DNA of 64,000 bases from Phycisphaerae bacterium (lineage in GTDB: Bacteria > Planctomycetota > Phycisphaerae > SM23-33). A model generated the notes under the pieces. The model had not been told where the DNA came from. It was given only the letters and a program-made list of their open reading frames with translations, and made no database searches. Shown here piece by piece: positions 8,695-16,882 of this stretch (its first letter is position 1; every line of letters starts with the position of its first letter). The stretch covers positions 82,333-146,332 of the forward strand of contig DRGC01000051.1 of assembly GCA_011050235.1 (NCBI GenBank), written 5' to 3'. Both the position numbers and the translations under genes were made by a program.

Positions 8695-10860
8695 CTAGTT
8701 TTCCGCGCTGAGCAGGTCCTTGTATTCGTCGGCCAGCACCACGGTGCGGTGTTCCCCCGCCGCCGTCATCGCCGCCAGCGACGCCAACGTTACGTTGACA
8801 AGTTCAGCCATGGGGATCAACGGTTCGCCGCCTTGAGCGACGAGGTCCACAAATGCCTGCATCTCCCCGCGGTGGCCCTTGTCCTGCCGACGGGTCTTGA
8901 ACTTGTTGAAGCCCTTAAAGCCAAATCCCCGCGTCCGGCGGAAATTATCCATCCGCAGGACGCGGCCCTCGCTGAAGACCTCCAGCGTTTCCTTGGGGAA
9001 GCTCTTGGGGCCGTTGGCCAGGTAGTGCACCGTGCCGACCGAGCCGTCGGCGAAGGTCATCGTAATCGACATCTTGTCGTTCTGGATCGCCGCGCCCGGG
9101 CCGAACATGCCCGCGGAGACCGTCTCGACACAGCTGCCCGCCAGGTGCACCATCAGATCGATAAAGTGGCACCCCTCGGCGATGATGCGCCCGCCGCCGA
9201 CGGTGGGATCGTGGTTCCAGTTGTCCGGCGGCATGGCGCCGGCGTTGATGGTCATCTGCATGGCTACCGGCTCGCTTCGGCCGGCGAGCAGTTGCTTGAT
9301 TTTCTTGGTGTGCGGGCTAAACCGTCGATTGAACCCCACCATCAGTTGCCGATCGCCAACGTGGCGGTAGGTGTCGATGAGGGTTCGCAGTTGCGGCGCG
9401 TCGATGGCCATCGGCTTTTCGACGAACACGTGCTTGCCCGCCTCCAGGGCCTCAGCCGCAAATGCGGCGTGCATGTTGTTGCGGACGGTGATTAGCACGG
9501 CATCCACGCGGTCATCAGCCAGCACTTGCTTGTAGTCTGTCGTCGCGGCGCCGGTGTTGAACTTTCGGCCCAGATGGGCGGAGCCGATCCCTCGAAGATT
9601 CGCCACCCACGCGATCTCCGCGTCGGTCTTGGCCAACGCGGGCATGAGCGTCACTTTTGTGAAGTTGCCCGCACCGATAACGCCCACCACAGCCTTGCCC
9701 GCACCAGCACTGACGGCGCCGGCGATCTCGAGCACACGCGACACATCCGGGGCCTCGCCGTATTGCAGGAGCACGCCCAGAGCGTGCGGATCGTTGGTGA
9801 CCTTCTCGTAGGCCTCTGGGGCGTCAGCCAGATCAAAATGGTGCGTGATGAGATCACCCACAACCAACCGCCTCGCAGACAGGGCCGACAAAATCGCCTG
9901 CATGTTCCGCTGCTCGGTCCAGCGGACGAAGGCGTAGGGATAGTCCTGCCCCGCCTGCTCGTAGGTCTCATCATACCGGCCGGGGCCGTAAGAGCACGAC
10001 AGCTGAAGGCTCAGCTCTTTTTCGTAAAAGTCCGCGCGTCGCAGATTCATGCCCGCCGTGCCCACCATGACGATCTTGCCCCGCTTGCGGCTCATTTCGG
10101 CGGCCTGGTGGACGACCTCGTCGCTCTTGGTAGCCGTCGTAATCAACACGCCATCGACGCCTTTGCCCTGCGTCCAGGACATCGCCGCGGTAATGGGGTC
10201 CGCGCCCTGGGCGACGTTGACCGTCTCGACGCCGAACGCCTTGGCCAGCGCCAGCCGATCCGGATTGAGGTCCACGCCCAGCACCTCACAGCCGCTGGAA
10301 CGCAGCAACTGCACGACCACCAAGCCGATGAGCCCCATCCCGAAAACCGCCACCTTTTCACCCAGCGCCGGAGCCAGCAGGCGAATGCCCTGCAGTCCGA
10401 TGCTCGAGAGCACCGTAAAGGCAGCCTGATCGTCGCTGACATTATCGGGAATCTTCACACACAGCGTATGCGGCACACACACAACCTCGGCGTGCGGGCC
10501 GTTGGAAACCACACGGTCACCAACCTCCAGGTCCGTCACCTTCGAGCCAACTTCCAACACCACGCCGGCATTGCAGTAACCCAGCGGCAAGGGTTCATCC
10601 AGGCGATTGAACACCGCCTCGAGCGTCGGCAGCAGGCCATCGGTCTTGATCTTATCGAGCACCTGCTTGACTTTGTCCGGCTGACTTCGGGCTTTGCCGA
10701 TCAGCCCGGCCTTGCCGAATTCCACCAGCATCCGCTCCGTGCCAGCGGAGATCAGGCTCCGCCGCGTCTTGATAAGGACATCGTTGGCGCCCAGCCCCGG
10801 CCGGGGGACCTCGTCAACGGTCGTCGCGCCGCTCCGCAGATTCTGAAGCACTTGTTTCAT
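8695..10860 (-). CDS. Bi-domain oxidoreductase (zinc-less alcohol dehydrogenase fused to Gfo/Idh/MocA)
   Basis: This 721-residue protein joins two NAD(P)-dependent oxidoreductase modules. Residues 1 to about 370 are MDR alcohol-dehydrogenase-like, with PLGYCNAGVVLEVG and VAVFGMGLIGLVVVQLL. Residues about 385-720 form a Gfo/Idh/MocA module, starting VVGVIGAGNFTKVTLMPAL and carrying the active-site HVFVEKPMAID. The fusion is a recognised family that recurs beside heparinase-like proteins in capsule and exopolysaccharide clusters; its reaction is not established, but oxidation-reduction of a sugar nucleotide is likely. The start codon ATG 10860 overlaps the stop of a short upstream frame as ATGA, so translation was probably coupled to a gene that is now a remnant. 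Confidence 0.9.
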   Translation of the reverse strand: MKQVLQNLRSGATTVDEVPRPGLGANDVLIKTRRSLISAGTERMLVEFGKAGLIGKARSQPDKVKQVLDKIKTDGLLPTLEAVFNRLDEPLPLGYCNAGVVLEVGSKVTDLEVGDRVVSNGPHAEVVCVPHTLCVKIPDNVSDDQAAFTVLSSIGLQGIRLLAPALGEKVAVFGMGLIGLVVVQLLRSSGCEVLGVDLNPDRLALAKAFGVETVNVAQGADPITAAMSWTQGKGVDGVLITTATKSDEVVHQAAEMSRKRGKIVMVGTAGMNLRRADFYEKELSLQLSCSYGPGRYDETYEQAGQDYPYAFVRWTEQRNMQAILSALSARRLVVGDLITHHFDLADAPEAYEKVTNDPHALGVLLQYGEAPDVSRVLEIAGAVSAGAGKAVVGVIGAGNFTKVTLMPALAKTDAEIAWVANLRGIGSAHLGRKFNTGAATTDYKQVLADDRVDAVLITVRNNMHAAFAAEALEAGKHVFVEKPMAIDAPQLRTLIDTYRHVGDRQLMVGFNRRFSPHTKKIKQLLAGRSEPVAMQMTINAGAMPPDNWNHDPTVGGGRIIAEGCHFIDLMVHLAGSCVETVSAGMFGPGAAIQNDKMSITMTFADGSVGTVHYLANGPKSFPKETLEVFSEGRVLRMDNFRRTRGFGFKGFNKFKTRRQDKGHRGEMQAFVDLVAQGGEPLIPMAELVNVTLASLAAMTAAGEHRTVVLADEYKDLLSAEN

Positions 10861-11063
10861 AGCTGTCTCGCCTGACCGGCGGCGTCATCGATCAGGGGCT
10901 TGATGCGCCCCATCTCCGCCAGATGTTTGTCTTCAATATTACTGATCACCGCGCGGAACTTCCCGCATTCTGCGTCCTGGAAATGCTGAGCGATTTTGAG
11001 TATACCGACCAAAACAGCGAGGTCAAAGTGAATGCCACCAGGAGGCGCCTCGGAGCCCGGGCG
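10857..11063 (-). pseudogene. Short coding remnant coupled to the bi-domain oxidoreductase
   Basis: On the minus strand a frame with protein-like composition runs from just after a TAA at 11064-11066 to TGA at 10857-10859. The part from IAQHFQDAECGKF to RIKPLIDDAAGQARQL looks like the amphipathic helical C-terminus of a real protein. Its TGA overlaps the ATG of the next gene, as is usual for translationally coupled genes. There is no ATG or GTG start with a ribosome site, and the same frame is interrupted upstream, so I read it as the tail of a deleted or decayed gene. A 51-residue product from an in-frame TTG cannot be excluded. I do not recognise the family. Confidence 0.4.
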
Positions 11064-11129
11064 TTAGCGGCAGTATGCGCCCCCACGCGCCACCGATACG
11101 ACCAACTGCTCCAGCGACCCCAGACGTGC

Positions 11130-12545
11130 CTAGTCCAAGGCCTGTTGGTCCTTGAAAAGGGTCGAAACAATCTGCCGGAATTTACCATTGGCGGTACGCG
11201 GAATTTCGTCGACGTATTCCAAATCGAAACGGATCACGGGTCCAAGGTATGTTTTCAGGTCCGCCAGCAACTTTTCTTCGTCCTTTGCGTGGTATTTGTC
11301 GTTCTTGACAATCTTGATCGTCACCGATTTGAGTTCGCTCTGAATCAGTTGGGCTTCCTCGATCCCAGGGCTGTCCTTGAACAGGAAGTCCAGCCGGCCG
11401 GCCTGGCGACCATCGGGCGTGATGATGTAGCTTTCGATTCTGCCGTCAATCTTGTCCACCATCGGCAGCTTCCTCCCGCAAGAACACTCCTCGGACGGGT
11501 CTTCCGGGAGGGTCGCAATATCGCCGATGTCGTAGCGAATCAGCGGCATGGCCAGATTCCACAGGCCCGTCCCCACAATCCGTCGAACGTTGGAGGGCAT
11601 GTTCACAAGCGGGACAAATTCGCTGACTCCGTATTCCATGTCCACATGGAACCGATCCATCTGACAAGCGCTGATATTGACGACGTACTCACTGGCGCCG
11701 TACTGGTCGGTAATGTGGCAATCGGGGCCAAAGGCCTCCTGCATGGAACGCCGCTGGTGTGGCAGGAGGGTTTCAGCCACGTTGTAAATAACTTTGGGCG
11801 GATGGGGTAGTTGTTGGCCCGTCTCGATGAGGTATTGGCTGAACAGATAGATCACCGACGGATAGCCCACATAATACGTGATCTTCCGTTTCTGTAGGTA
11901 CCTCGCCAAGATAGGCATATTCTTCTGCGTCATGTGATGGCAGGAGATATAGGTCTGGTGCAAAGGCAGGTTCCGTCGCCAAAATGGTGGGGCCATCACA
12001 TTGAGCGGCACGACATTGCGCCCGGCGAAACCCGCATACTCGTCGTTCAGCGCCAGGCCAAATCGCATCCGCTGACGCCAACCCGCCGCCCAAAACATCG
12101 GTATCGAATCCTTGTCATAGTACAGCGTCAACGACTTACCGGTCGTTCCACCGGTGTGCCCGATCGTCATCTTCTTGGGTGGGATCGCTCGGGAGATCAA
12201 ATCGGCGGCCCTGTCGCGAAGGATATTCTTGGTCAGGATAGGAAGTTTGGGCAGGTCCTCTGCGGTGCGAATATCCGCCGGGATGAGCTTCCGCTCGTCC
12301 ATCACCTCGCGATAGAAGGGGACATTCTTGTAGGCGTAGGCAATCACAAACCGCAGCCGCTCGTCCTGATAGTTCTTCAACTCAGCCAGCGACCACCACT
12401 CAGACTCCTGGAGCGACGCTAAGAACTTCCGAAAGGTCGGACCGAAACGCTCGCGTCGCATCTTAAGGCCCGCAATACTACAGGAGACATTCTGCAGCCA
12501 GACGGGAAGTTTACTGTACAGCTTGAAACGACGTGATTCAGCCAT
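11130..12545 (-). CDS. CapK/PaaK-like adenylate-forming enzyme (phenylacetate-CoA ligase family)
   Basis: The 471-residue protein belongs to the acyl-adenylate-forming superfamily. The phosphate loop is GHTGGTTGKSLTLYYD, and later blocks include YGASEY (A5-type), RYDIGDIA and a C-terminal PRTANGKFRQIV lysine motif. A CSCGRKLP pair of cysteines resembles the metal-binding region in PaaK relatives. CapK homologues occur in many capsule loci, where they are thought to activate an acyl or amino-acid substituent; the true substrate is unknown. Start ATG 12545 is chosen over a TTG ten codons upstream, since MAESRRFKLYSKLP gives a family-like N-terminus. The unrelated 273-base remnant region follows it. 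Confidence 0.85.
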   Translation of the reverse strand: MAESRRFKLYSKLPVWLQNVSCSIAGLKMRRERFGPTFRKFLASLQESEWWSLAELKNYQDERLRFVIAYAYKNVPFYREVMDERKLIPADIRTAEDLPKLPILTKNILRDRAADLISRAIPPKKMTIGHTGGTTGKSLTLYYDKDSIPMFWAAGWRQRMRFGLALNDEYAGFAGRNVVPLNVMAPPFWRRNLPLHQTYISCHHMTQKNMPILARYLQKRKITYYVGYPSVIYLFSQYLIETGQQLPHPPKVIYNVAETLLPHQRRSMQEAFGPDCHITDQYGASEYVVNISACQMDRFHVDMEYGVSEFVPLVNMPSNVRRIVGTGLWNLAMPLIRYDIGDIATLPEDPSEECSCGRKLPMVDKIDGRIESYIITPDGRQAGRLDFLFKDSPGIEEAQLIQSELKSVTIKIVKNDKYHAKDEEKLLADLKTYLGPVIRFDLEYVDEIPRTANGKFRQIVSTLFKDQQALD

Positions 12546-12793
12546 TGTGATGCTCTTTCGCTCGCGAGGCGCCAACGCTCTCGCGATATTGCTTTCTTGT
12601 TACGATGGTCCCAACCAGGCCCTGTTGGCCACCACTGGGGCGCTTCCGAGAACGCCAGCAACTGGCGAAACTCCGCATTGCACGCGTGCGATTGATGTTT
12701 CGGCCTTGCAGCGTGCAGGCCGGATTCTGAATCCAGATCGACGAGTGATTATAGAATGTGCCGGCAGTATCCACTGCTCATCCTTACCGAGAA
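12546..12793. promoter_or_regulatory. Intergenic region with a minus-strand TATAAT box
   Basis: The 248 bases between the CapK-like gene and the upstream glycosyltransferase contain a perfect TATAAT (reverse complement of 12748-12753) pointing toward the CapK-like gene. There is no good -35 hexamer at the right distance. If used, the leader would be nearly 200 nt. No gene is visible here. Confidence 0.3.
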
Positions 12794-13975
12794 TTAATCC
12801 GCCAAGAGAGATCGATACACGTCCAAGTAGACTTCAGGGCCTGAAAGGGGCTTTTGCAAGCGTTTCAGCTCCGCTGTCGCGGCCGGCAAGTCATCAAGCA
12901 TAGCCGTGAGCTGCGCGACGTATTGCGCCAGATCGCCGGTGGCCACGACCTGACACCCTTCAGGACGGGGTATAGCGTCCGAGACGACACACGGCTTATG
13001 CAGGTGCAGGGCTTCCCGCAGCGCCACCGAATCGCCGTCGGTGGTCGTCGGGCGAACGAACACATCGCAGGCTTGGTAGATTGAACAGGCCACGTCGGTC
13101 CTCACGCCGTCGACGACCATCACGGCGTCGGCCAGGCCGAGCTCATCTCGCAGCGCAAGCGTCTGCTGTCGGAAGGCCTCATCGTGTGTGCCGCTGATCA
13201 GCAGCACCTGCCCCGTGTTGGGGTGCTTCTCCCGCAGCTGAGCCAAGGCTCGCAGCATGAAGTTAAACTGATAGACATCCTGACCGTTGACAATCGTCCC
13301 AAACCAGCCGGCCCCGACCAGCGTCGGCGAGTGAGTCTCGATAAACGCCCGGGCCTCGGCCGGAATCCGCTCCGGGCCGATCCGGTCAGGCGGGAGGGGG
13401 ATAAATGCCGGTAGGATCGTAACACGATCTGCCGCCAGGCCGATTGTCTTGCACAGTTCGGCGATCTCGGGGTTGACGGCGACGACGTGGCCCGCCCGTC
13501 GCATGGCCCAGCTGGTCATGGCCCGGCCGAGGGCGTTGCTCCCTTTGCCGTAGCCGTTGGCGAGACTCGATCCGTGAACGGAGATCACCAGTTTCTTTCT
13601 GCCCAGCATCGCTGCAAACGTCGCCAGCACGCGGATGAAATTTCGGCTGGTGTGAAGATGGACCACCTTGGCCGGCGTGGTCAGGATTCTCCAGAGATAG
13701 CTGACAATCTTTGGCCAGCCGAGGGGGACAATGTTATCCCGCCGGGTCCGGCGATACGCGTCGTATAGGATGAACGGAAAGTCCTGGCTTTGCAGGTACC
13801 CGTGCAGCCGCTCGATGTGCACAGAGACTCCGCCATAAGGCGGCGGGTAGCCACCGATAATCGCCACATCCGGCCGTGGCGATGAAGAGATTCTCGAGGC
13901 ATCGTTCATCGTTCCGCAAGTCGCTTCGGGCCTGTTTTCCGATGTCTTGTCCTGGTGGGATACGGTCATTCCCAC
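12794..13975 (-). CDS. Glycosyltransferase family 4
   Basis: This 393-residue GT-B enzyme has the N-terminal acceptor-domain start VAIIGGYPPPYGGVSVHIERL and a middle HLHTSRNFIRVLA/ISVHGSS block. The C-terminal donor domain runs from GAGWFGTIVNGQDVYQFN to DVFVRPTTTDGDSVALREALHL, which holds the E-x7-E-like acidic motif. It would transfer a sugar to a lipid-linked intermediate in the cytoplasm. GTG 13975 and ATG 13969 are both possible starts; a third possibility is ATG 13909. The gene is followed on the same strand by the CapK-like gene after 248 bases and preceded by a broken glycosyltransferase. Confidence 0.87.
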   Translation of the reverse strand: MGMTVSHQDKTSENRPEATCGTMNDASRISSSPRPDVAIIGGYPPPYGGVSVHIERLHGYLQSQDFPFILYDAYRRTRRDNIVPLGWPKIVSYLWRILTTPAKVVHLHTSRNFIRVLATFAAMLGRKKLVISVHGSSLANGYGKGSNALGRAMTSWAMRRAGHVVAVNPEIAELCKTIGLAADRVTILPAFIPLPPDRIGPERIPAEARAFIETHSPTLVGAGWFGTIVNGQDVYQFNFMLRALAQLREKHPNTGQVLLISGTHDEAFRQQTLALRDELGLADAVMVVDGVRTDVACSIYQACDVFVRPTTTDGDSVALREALHLHKPCVVSDAIPRPEGCQVVATGDLAQYVAQLTAMLDDLPAATAELKRLQKPLSGPEVYLDVYRSLLAD

Positions 13976-14061
13976 TTATCGTCCAACTCGCAATTCTACT
14001 GCCTGGCTATAAACACCACGAAGATGGGCGTCCTGGACCAGTTCCCCCCCGATCCGGATCA

Positions 14062-14941
14062 TCACGACCGGCCTTTTCGGGCCCGCCAGTCGGCGATGAC
14101 CCGGTCGTAGACCGCCAGTGTGTTCCGTGCGACGACCTCTGGCTGGACAAGTTCGGTGCGCTGTCGCGCCCGCCTCGGGCAGGACCATGGGCGAGGATTC
14201 CTGAAACGAAGGCAAGACAACACAACGGGCTCGGGACATTTCGCGCATAAGTTGTTCCCGGTCAAGCTGCCCCAGGAAGACGACGTGATCGGAAAGTCCG
14301 TGGCGCACGATCAGTTCGTCGAGGTGGGCCGAATAGGTATCGTTGTGTTTGGGGCCAGCCAAGCGGAGTTCGCAGGCCACGCCCTGGCGGGCCAGTAGGC
14401 CCACGGCCTCGATCAAGCCGTGAATGTTCTTCAAGGGACGAAACCGTCCGGCGAAAAATGCCACCGGCCCGCTCTCGGTTCGCCTGTGGTCAAAAAAGCG
14501 AGAGTCGACGGGGTTGGGGACAAAATGGAACTCGCTTCGTCGGCAATAGCTTTCCAATTGCTGTCGGACGTAGCCGGTCAGCGCGATGATGTGGCGAAAT
14601 CGCGCCCGGGCAGGATACATCAGGCGCTTCGCCACCCACGATCGCACGCGGCGAAGGCCATGATCGGCGAACAAGGTATCACGCTCAGCGAAGCCATGGA
14701 CCGTCAGTACGGATGGGTGCCGCCGGGCGTCAATGAGTGTCGGCTCGGCCTGCACGTGGACGACATCGGGCTGGAGCGCATCGAGCAGTCTGTGGATGCG
14801 ACGACCGGGCCCCAGGCCGGGCAGCACGAAGGTGCTCCGTCGAACAGGGACATCATGGATCGTGTATCCCGGGAACCCATCGGCGCCCGTCGCCAGTACT
14901 CGCTTGTTCTGCCAGAAAGCTATTGTGTCAACTCCTACTTG
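14062..14941 (-). pseudogene. Broken GT4 glycosyltransferase
   Basis: Residues VLATGADGFPGYTIHDVPVR, PDVVHVQAEPTLIDARRH, HIIALTGYVRQQLE, FHFVPNPVDSRFF, AFFAGRFRPLKNIHGLIEA and FQESSPMVLPEAGA are a textbook GT4 series. The gene has no start: the frame opens right after a TAA at 14942-14944, in the middle of the first Rossmann domain. After PEAGA the frame shifts. The true C-terminal tail (ELVQPEVVARNTLAVYDRV, ending at TGA 14062-14064) sits only a few bases further in another frame. About 80-90 residues of the donor domain are therefore missing. Both ends are lost, so the product cannot be active. Confidence 0.85.
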
Positions 14942-15015
14942 TTAGCGGACGATTGTATCGCTCTTGTCGCTCAGACAGCTGACGCGAGACTTGAAAGATA
15001 CTCCCGCGCCCAGTC

Positions 15016-15188
15016 CAGCCGCAAGGGCCCCGATCCTAATGCCGATGTTGCCGAGACGGCTGGGCGGGCATGGACCGTTTCATCAGGGGGACAGGCCTCT
15101 TTGTCGCAGCAGTCTTCGGTAGGTCTTTTCGATCCGATCCATGATAGCGTCGAGGCTGTAGTGCCGCACGACGTAGGCCCGGCCGGCT
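15016..15188 (-). repeat. Duplicated fragment of a GT4 C-terminus (copy A)
   Basis: This 173-base block aligns without gaps to 18849-19021, with about 16 differences counted by eye (near 91% identity). On the minus strand it encodes GRAYVVRHYSLDAIMDRIEK and the following LLRQRGLSP, the last residues of the intact glycosyltransferase at 18913-20058, plus about 60 bases downstream of that gene. Here it is detached from any glycosyltransferase body. The two copies are in direct orientation and flank the glycosyltransferase/asnB module. Confidence 0.85.
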
Positions 15189-15239
15189 ATGCCCTTTGGA
15201 TGAAAGAACAGTTGCCGAGCGCCCGACCTTTCATCGCGT

Positions 15240-15402
15240 TTGGCAGCTTTAACCTGGAGGCCGAGCACTTCATCGGCACGCCCGGGTCCGCCTGCCGCAA
15301 GGCAAAAGGCCTTCTGCTCTTCAGTAAATCGCTTCTGCTTCATTCTCTGGTCTCCTATGAATGCGAACCATAACCTAACAGACTCACACGTAACCTGGAT
15401 CA
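15240..15402 (-). mobile_element. Relic of an IS3-family left end and orfA start
   Basis: Minus-strand ATG 15343, preceded by AGGAGACCAGAGA, begins MKQKRFTEEQKAF, which is the usual first line of IS3-family OrfA helix-turn-helix proteins. After a one-base slip the other frame continues with QADPGVPMK, again like OrfA (QA..G.PV..V). It then runs straight into the duplicated glycosyltransferase tail. TGATCCAGGTTACG, reading leftwards from about 15402, may be the old terminal repeat. Only the first 30 or so codons survive, so this is a scar, not a working element. Confidence 0.55.
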
Positions 15403-15560
15403 AAAAACAGGGAGGAGATCACAGGGAGCTGTCGGTTACGACATGGGCAGGTCTCTGATTGACATGAACTTGAGGCGCAGTTAGCATTCTGTCCGATCGG
15501 ATTGGGAGGCAGAGAGCGTTGATGATACTTCTGTATCCATGCAAGTGATTACGACGAACG

Positions 15561-16685
15561 ATGCGAATACTCCATTTGATCGGTCAGTTGCATCGCGGCG
15601 GCGCGGAGCTTCAATTGATGGCGATGCTTCAGCGGATGCCCGCTCCGCAATTTGAGCACATCGTGGGGGTATTTTGGTCGGGTGGAGATCCAGACATTAT
15701 CGATGGGCTCACCAAGGCGGGCTGCGAGATCGTCTGCCTGGACAAGCATCGCGGCATTGACATGGGCTTTCAGCGGCGACTGAATCGACTGGTCAAGACA
15801 AGATCGTTTGACGTAATGCATGCTTGGCTGATGAGTTCTGGCCTGTGGGGGCGGTTAGCTGAGATGATGACCCGACGACGGGTCCCCACGGTGGTTTCGT
15901 TTCGCAGCAGTGAAGTCCATACTTGGCCTGGTGGGGTGGGACTGGATCGGTTCCTTGATCGGTATGCCGACGTATACATTTGCAATTCTTTGCGGGTCCG
16001 GGATGTCTGGGCTGAGCGTCTCAAGAGCGATGGTTCGGACATGATAGTCATCGACAATGGTGTGGATTGCCAGAAGTTCCGCCCCGGTGATCAGACTGCG
16101 ATGCGAACGGCTTTAGGGATTGACGCGGACGCCCTTGTGATCTGCGCGGTCGGTTCTATGAAGCCGGCGAAAAATTGGCCGATGTTTCTGGAAGTGGCCT
16201 CCAAAGTTACAACTGGCAATCCCAAAGCGGTCTTTCTGGGTATCGGAGGAGGACCGATGCTCGATGAGATGCGGAATCGACTGAATGAGCTTGGCGACGC
16301 GGATGGTCGGATTCGGCTGTTGGGCGATCGGACGGATGTGGCGGACATTTTGCGAGCCAGCGATCTACTGCTGTCCACCTCGGTAGTTGAGGGGATGTCC
16401 AATGCGATCTTAGAAGGGATGGCGTCTGGTCTGCCGGTCGTCGCCACGCGGATCAGCGGCTCGGAAGAACTGGTCCGCCACGACCAAACCGGTTATTTGT
16501 GCCAGAGCAGAAATCTCGATGACGCCGTAGACCGGGTCGAGGCTATTTTGACCGATCCCACTCTTGCTCTGCAGATGAGCCGAGCGGCTCGACAGGTCGC
16601 CCAGGAAGCCTACTCTTTTGAGCAGATGGCCGATGGCCACGCGAAGGCTTATTGCCGCGCTATAGCGGCTCGTCAGGGCAAGTGA
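15561..16685 (+). CDS. Glycosyltransferase family 4
   Basis: The 374-residue protein begins MRILHLIGQLHRGGAELQLM, a canonical GT4 N-terminus with the GGAE loop. The C-terminal domain shows ICAVGSMKPAKNWPMFL, RIRLLGDRTDVADIL, and the donor-binding E-x7-E motif within TSVVEGMSNAILEGMASG. It is a cytoplasmic sugar transferase for repeat-unit assembly. Base composition is visibly less GC-rich than the flanking genes, as in the asnB gene that follows, and both lie between two copies of a 173-base direct repeat. I see no strong ribosome site before ATG 15561. The pair looks like a transferred module. Confidence 0.9.
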   Translation: MRILHLIGQLHRGGAELQLMAMLQRMPAPQFEHIVGVFWSGGDPDIIDGLTKAGCEIVCLDKHRGIDMGFQRRLNRLVKTRSFDVMHAWLMSSGLWGRLAEMMTRRRVPTVVSFRSSEVHTWPGGVGLDRFLDRYADVYICNSLRVRDVWAERLKSDGSDMIVIDNGVDCQKFRPGDQTAMRTALGIDADALVICAVGSMKPAKNWPMFLEVASKVTTGNPKAVFLGIGGGPMLDEMRNRLNELGDADGRIRLLGDRTDVADILRASDLLLSTSVVEGMSNAILEGMASGLPVVATRISGSEELVRHDQTGYLCQSRNLDDAVDRVEAILTDPTLALQMSRAARQVAQEAYSFEQMADGHAKAYCRAIAARQGK

Positions 16686-16882
16686 CGTCACCAGAGATCA
16701 CAGGCTTGATGTGTTGGCAGAACAATCCTACAGAACCAAGCGATTGCGGCGTCTTCGATAATTGGACGTAGCCCTGCTTGCTTATTCTTTTCCCGCTGAC
16801 GGTTCCGCCGTTGGCGTATAAATGAACGATGCCCTTTCGCAAAGTACAGTAAACTCAATCAGTGATTTGAAGGAATTGTTAT

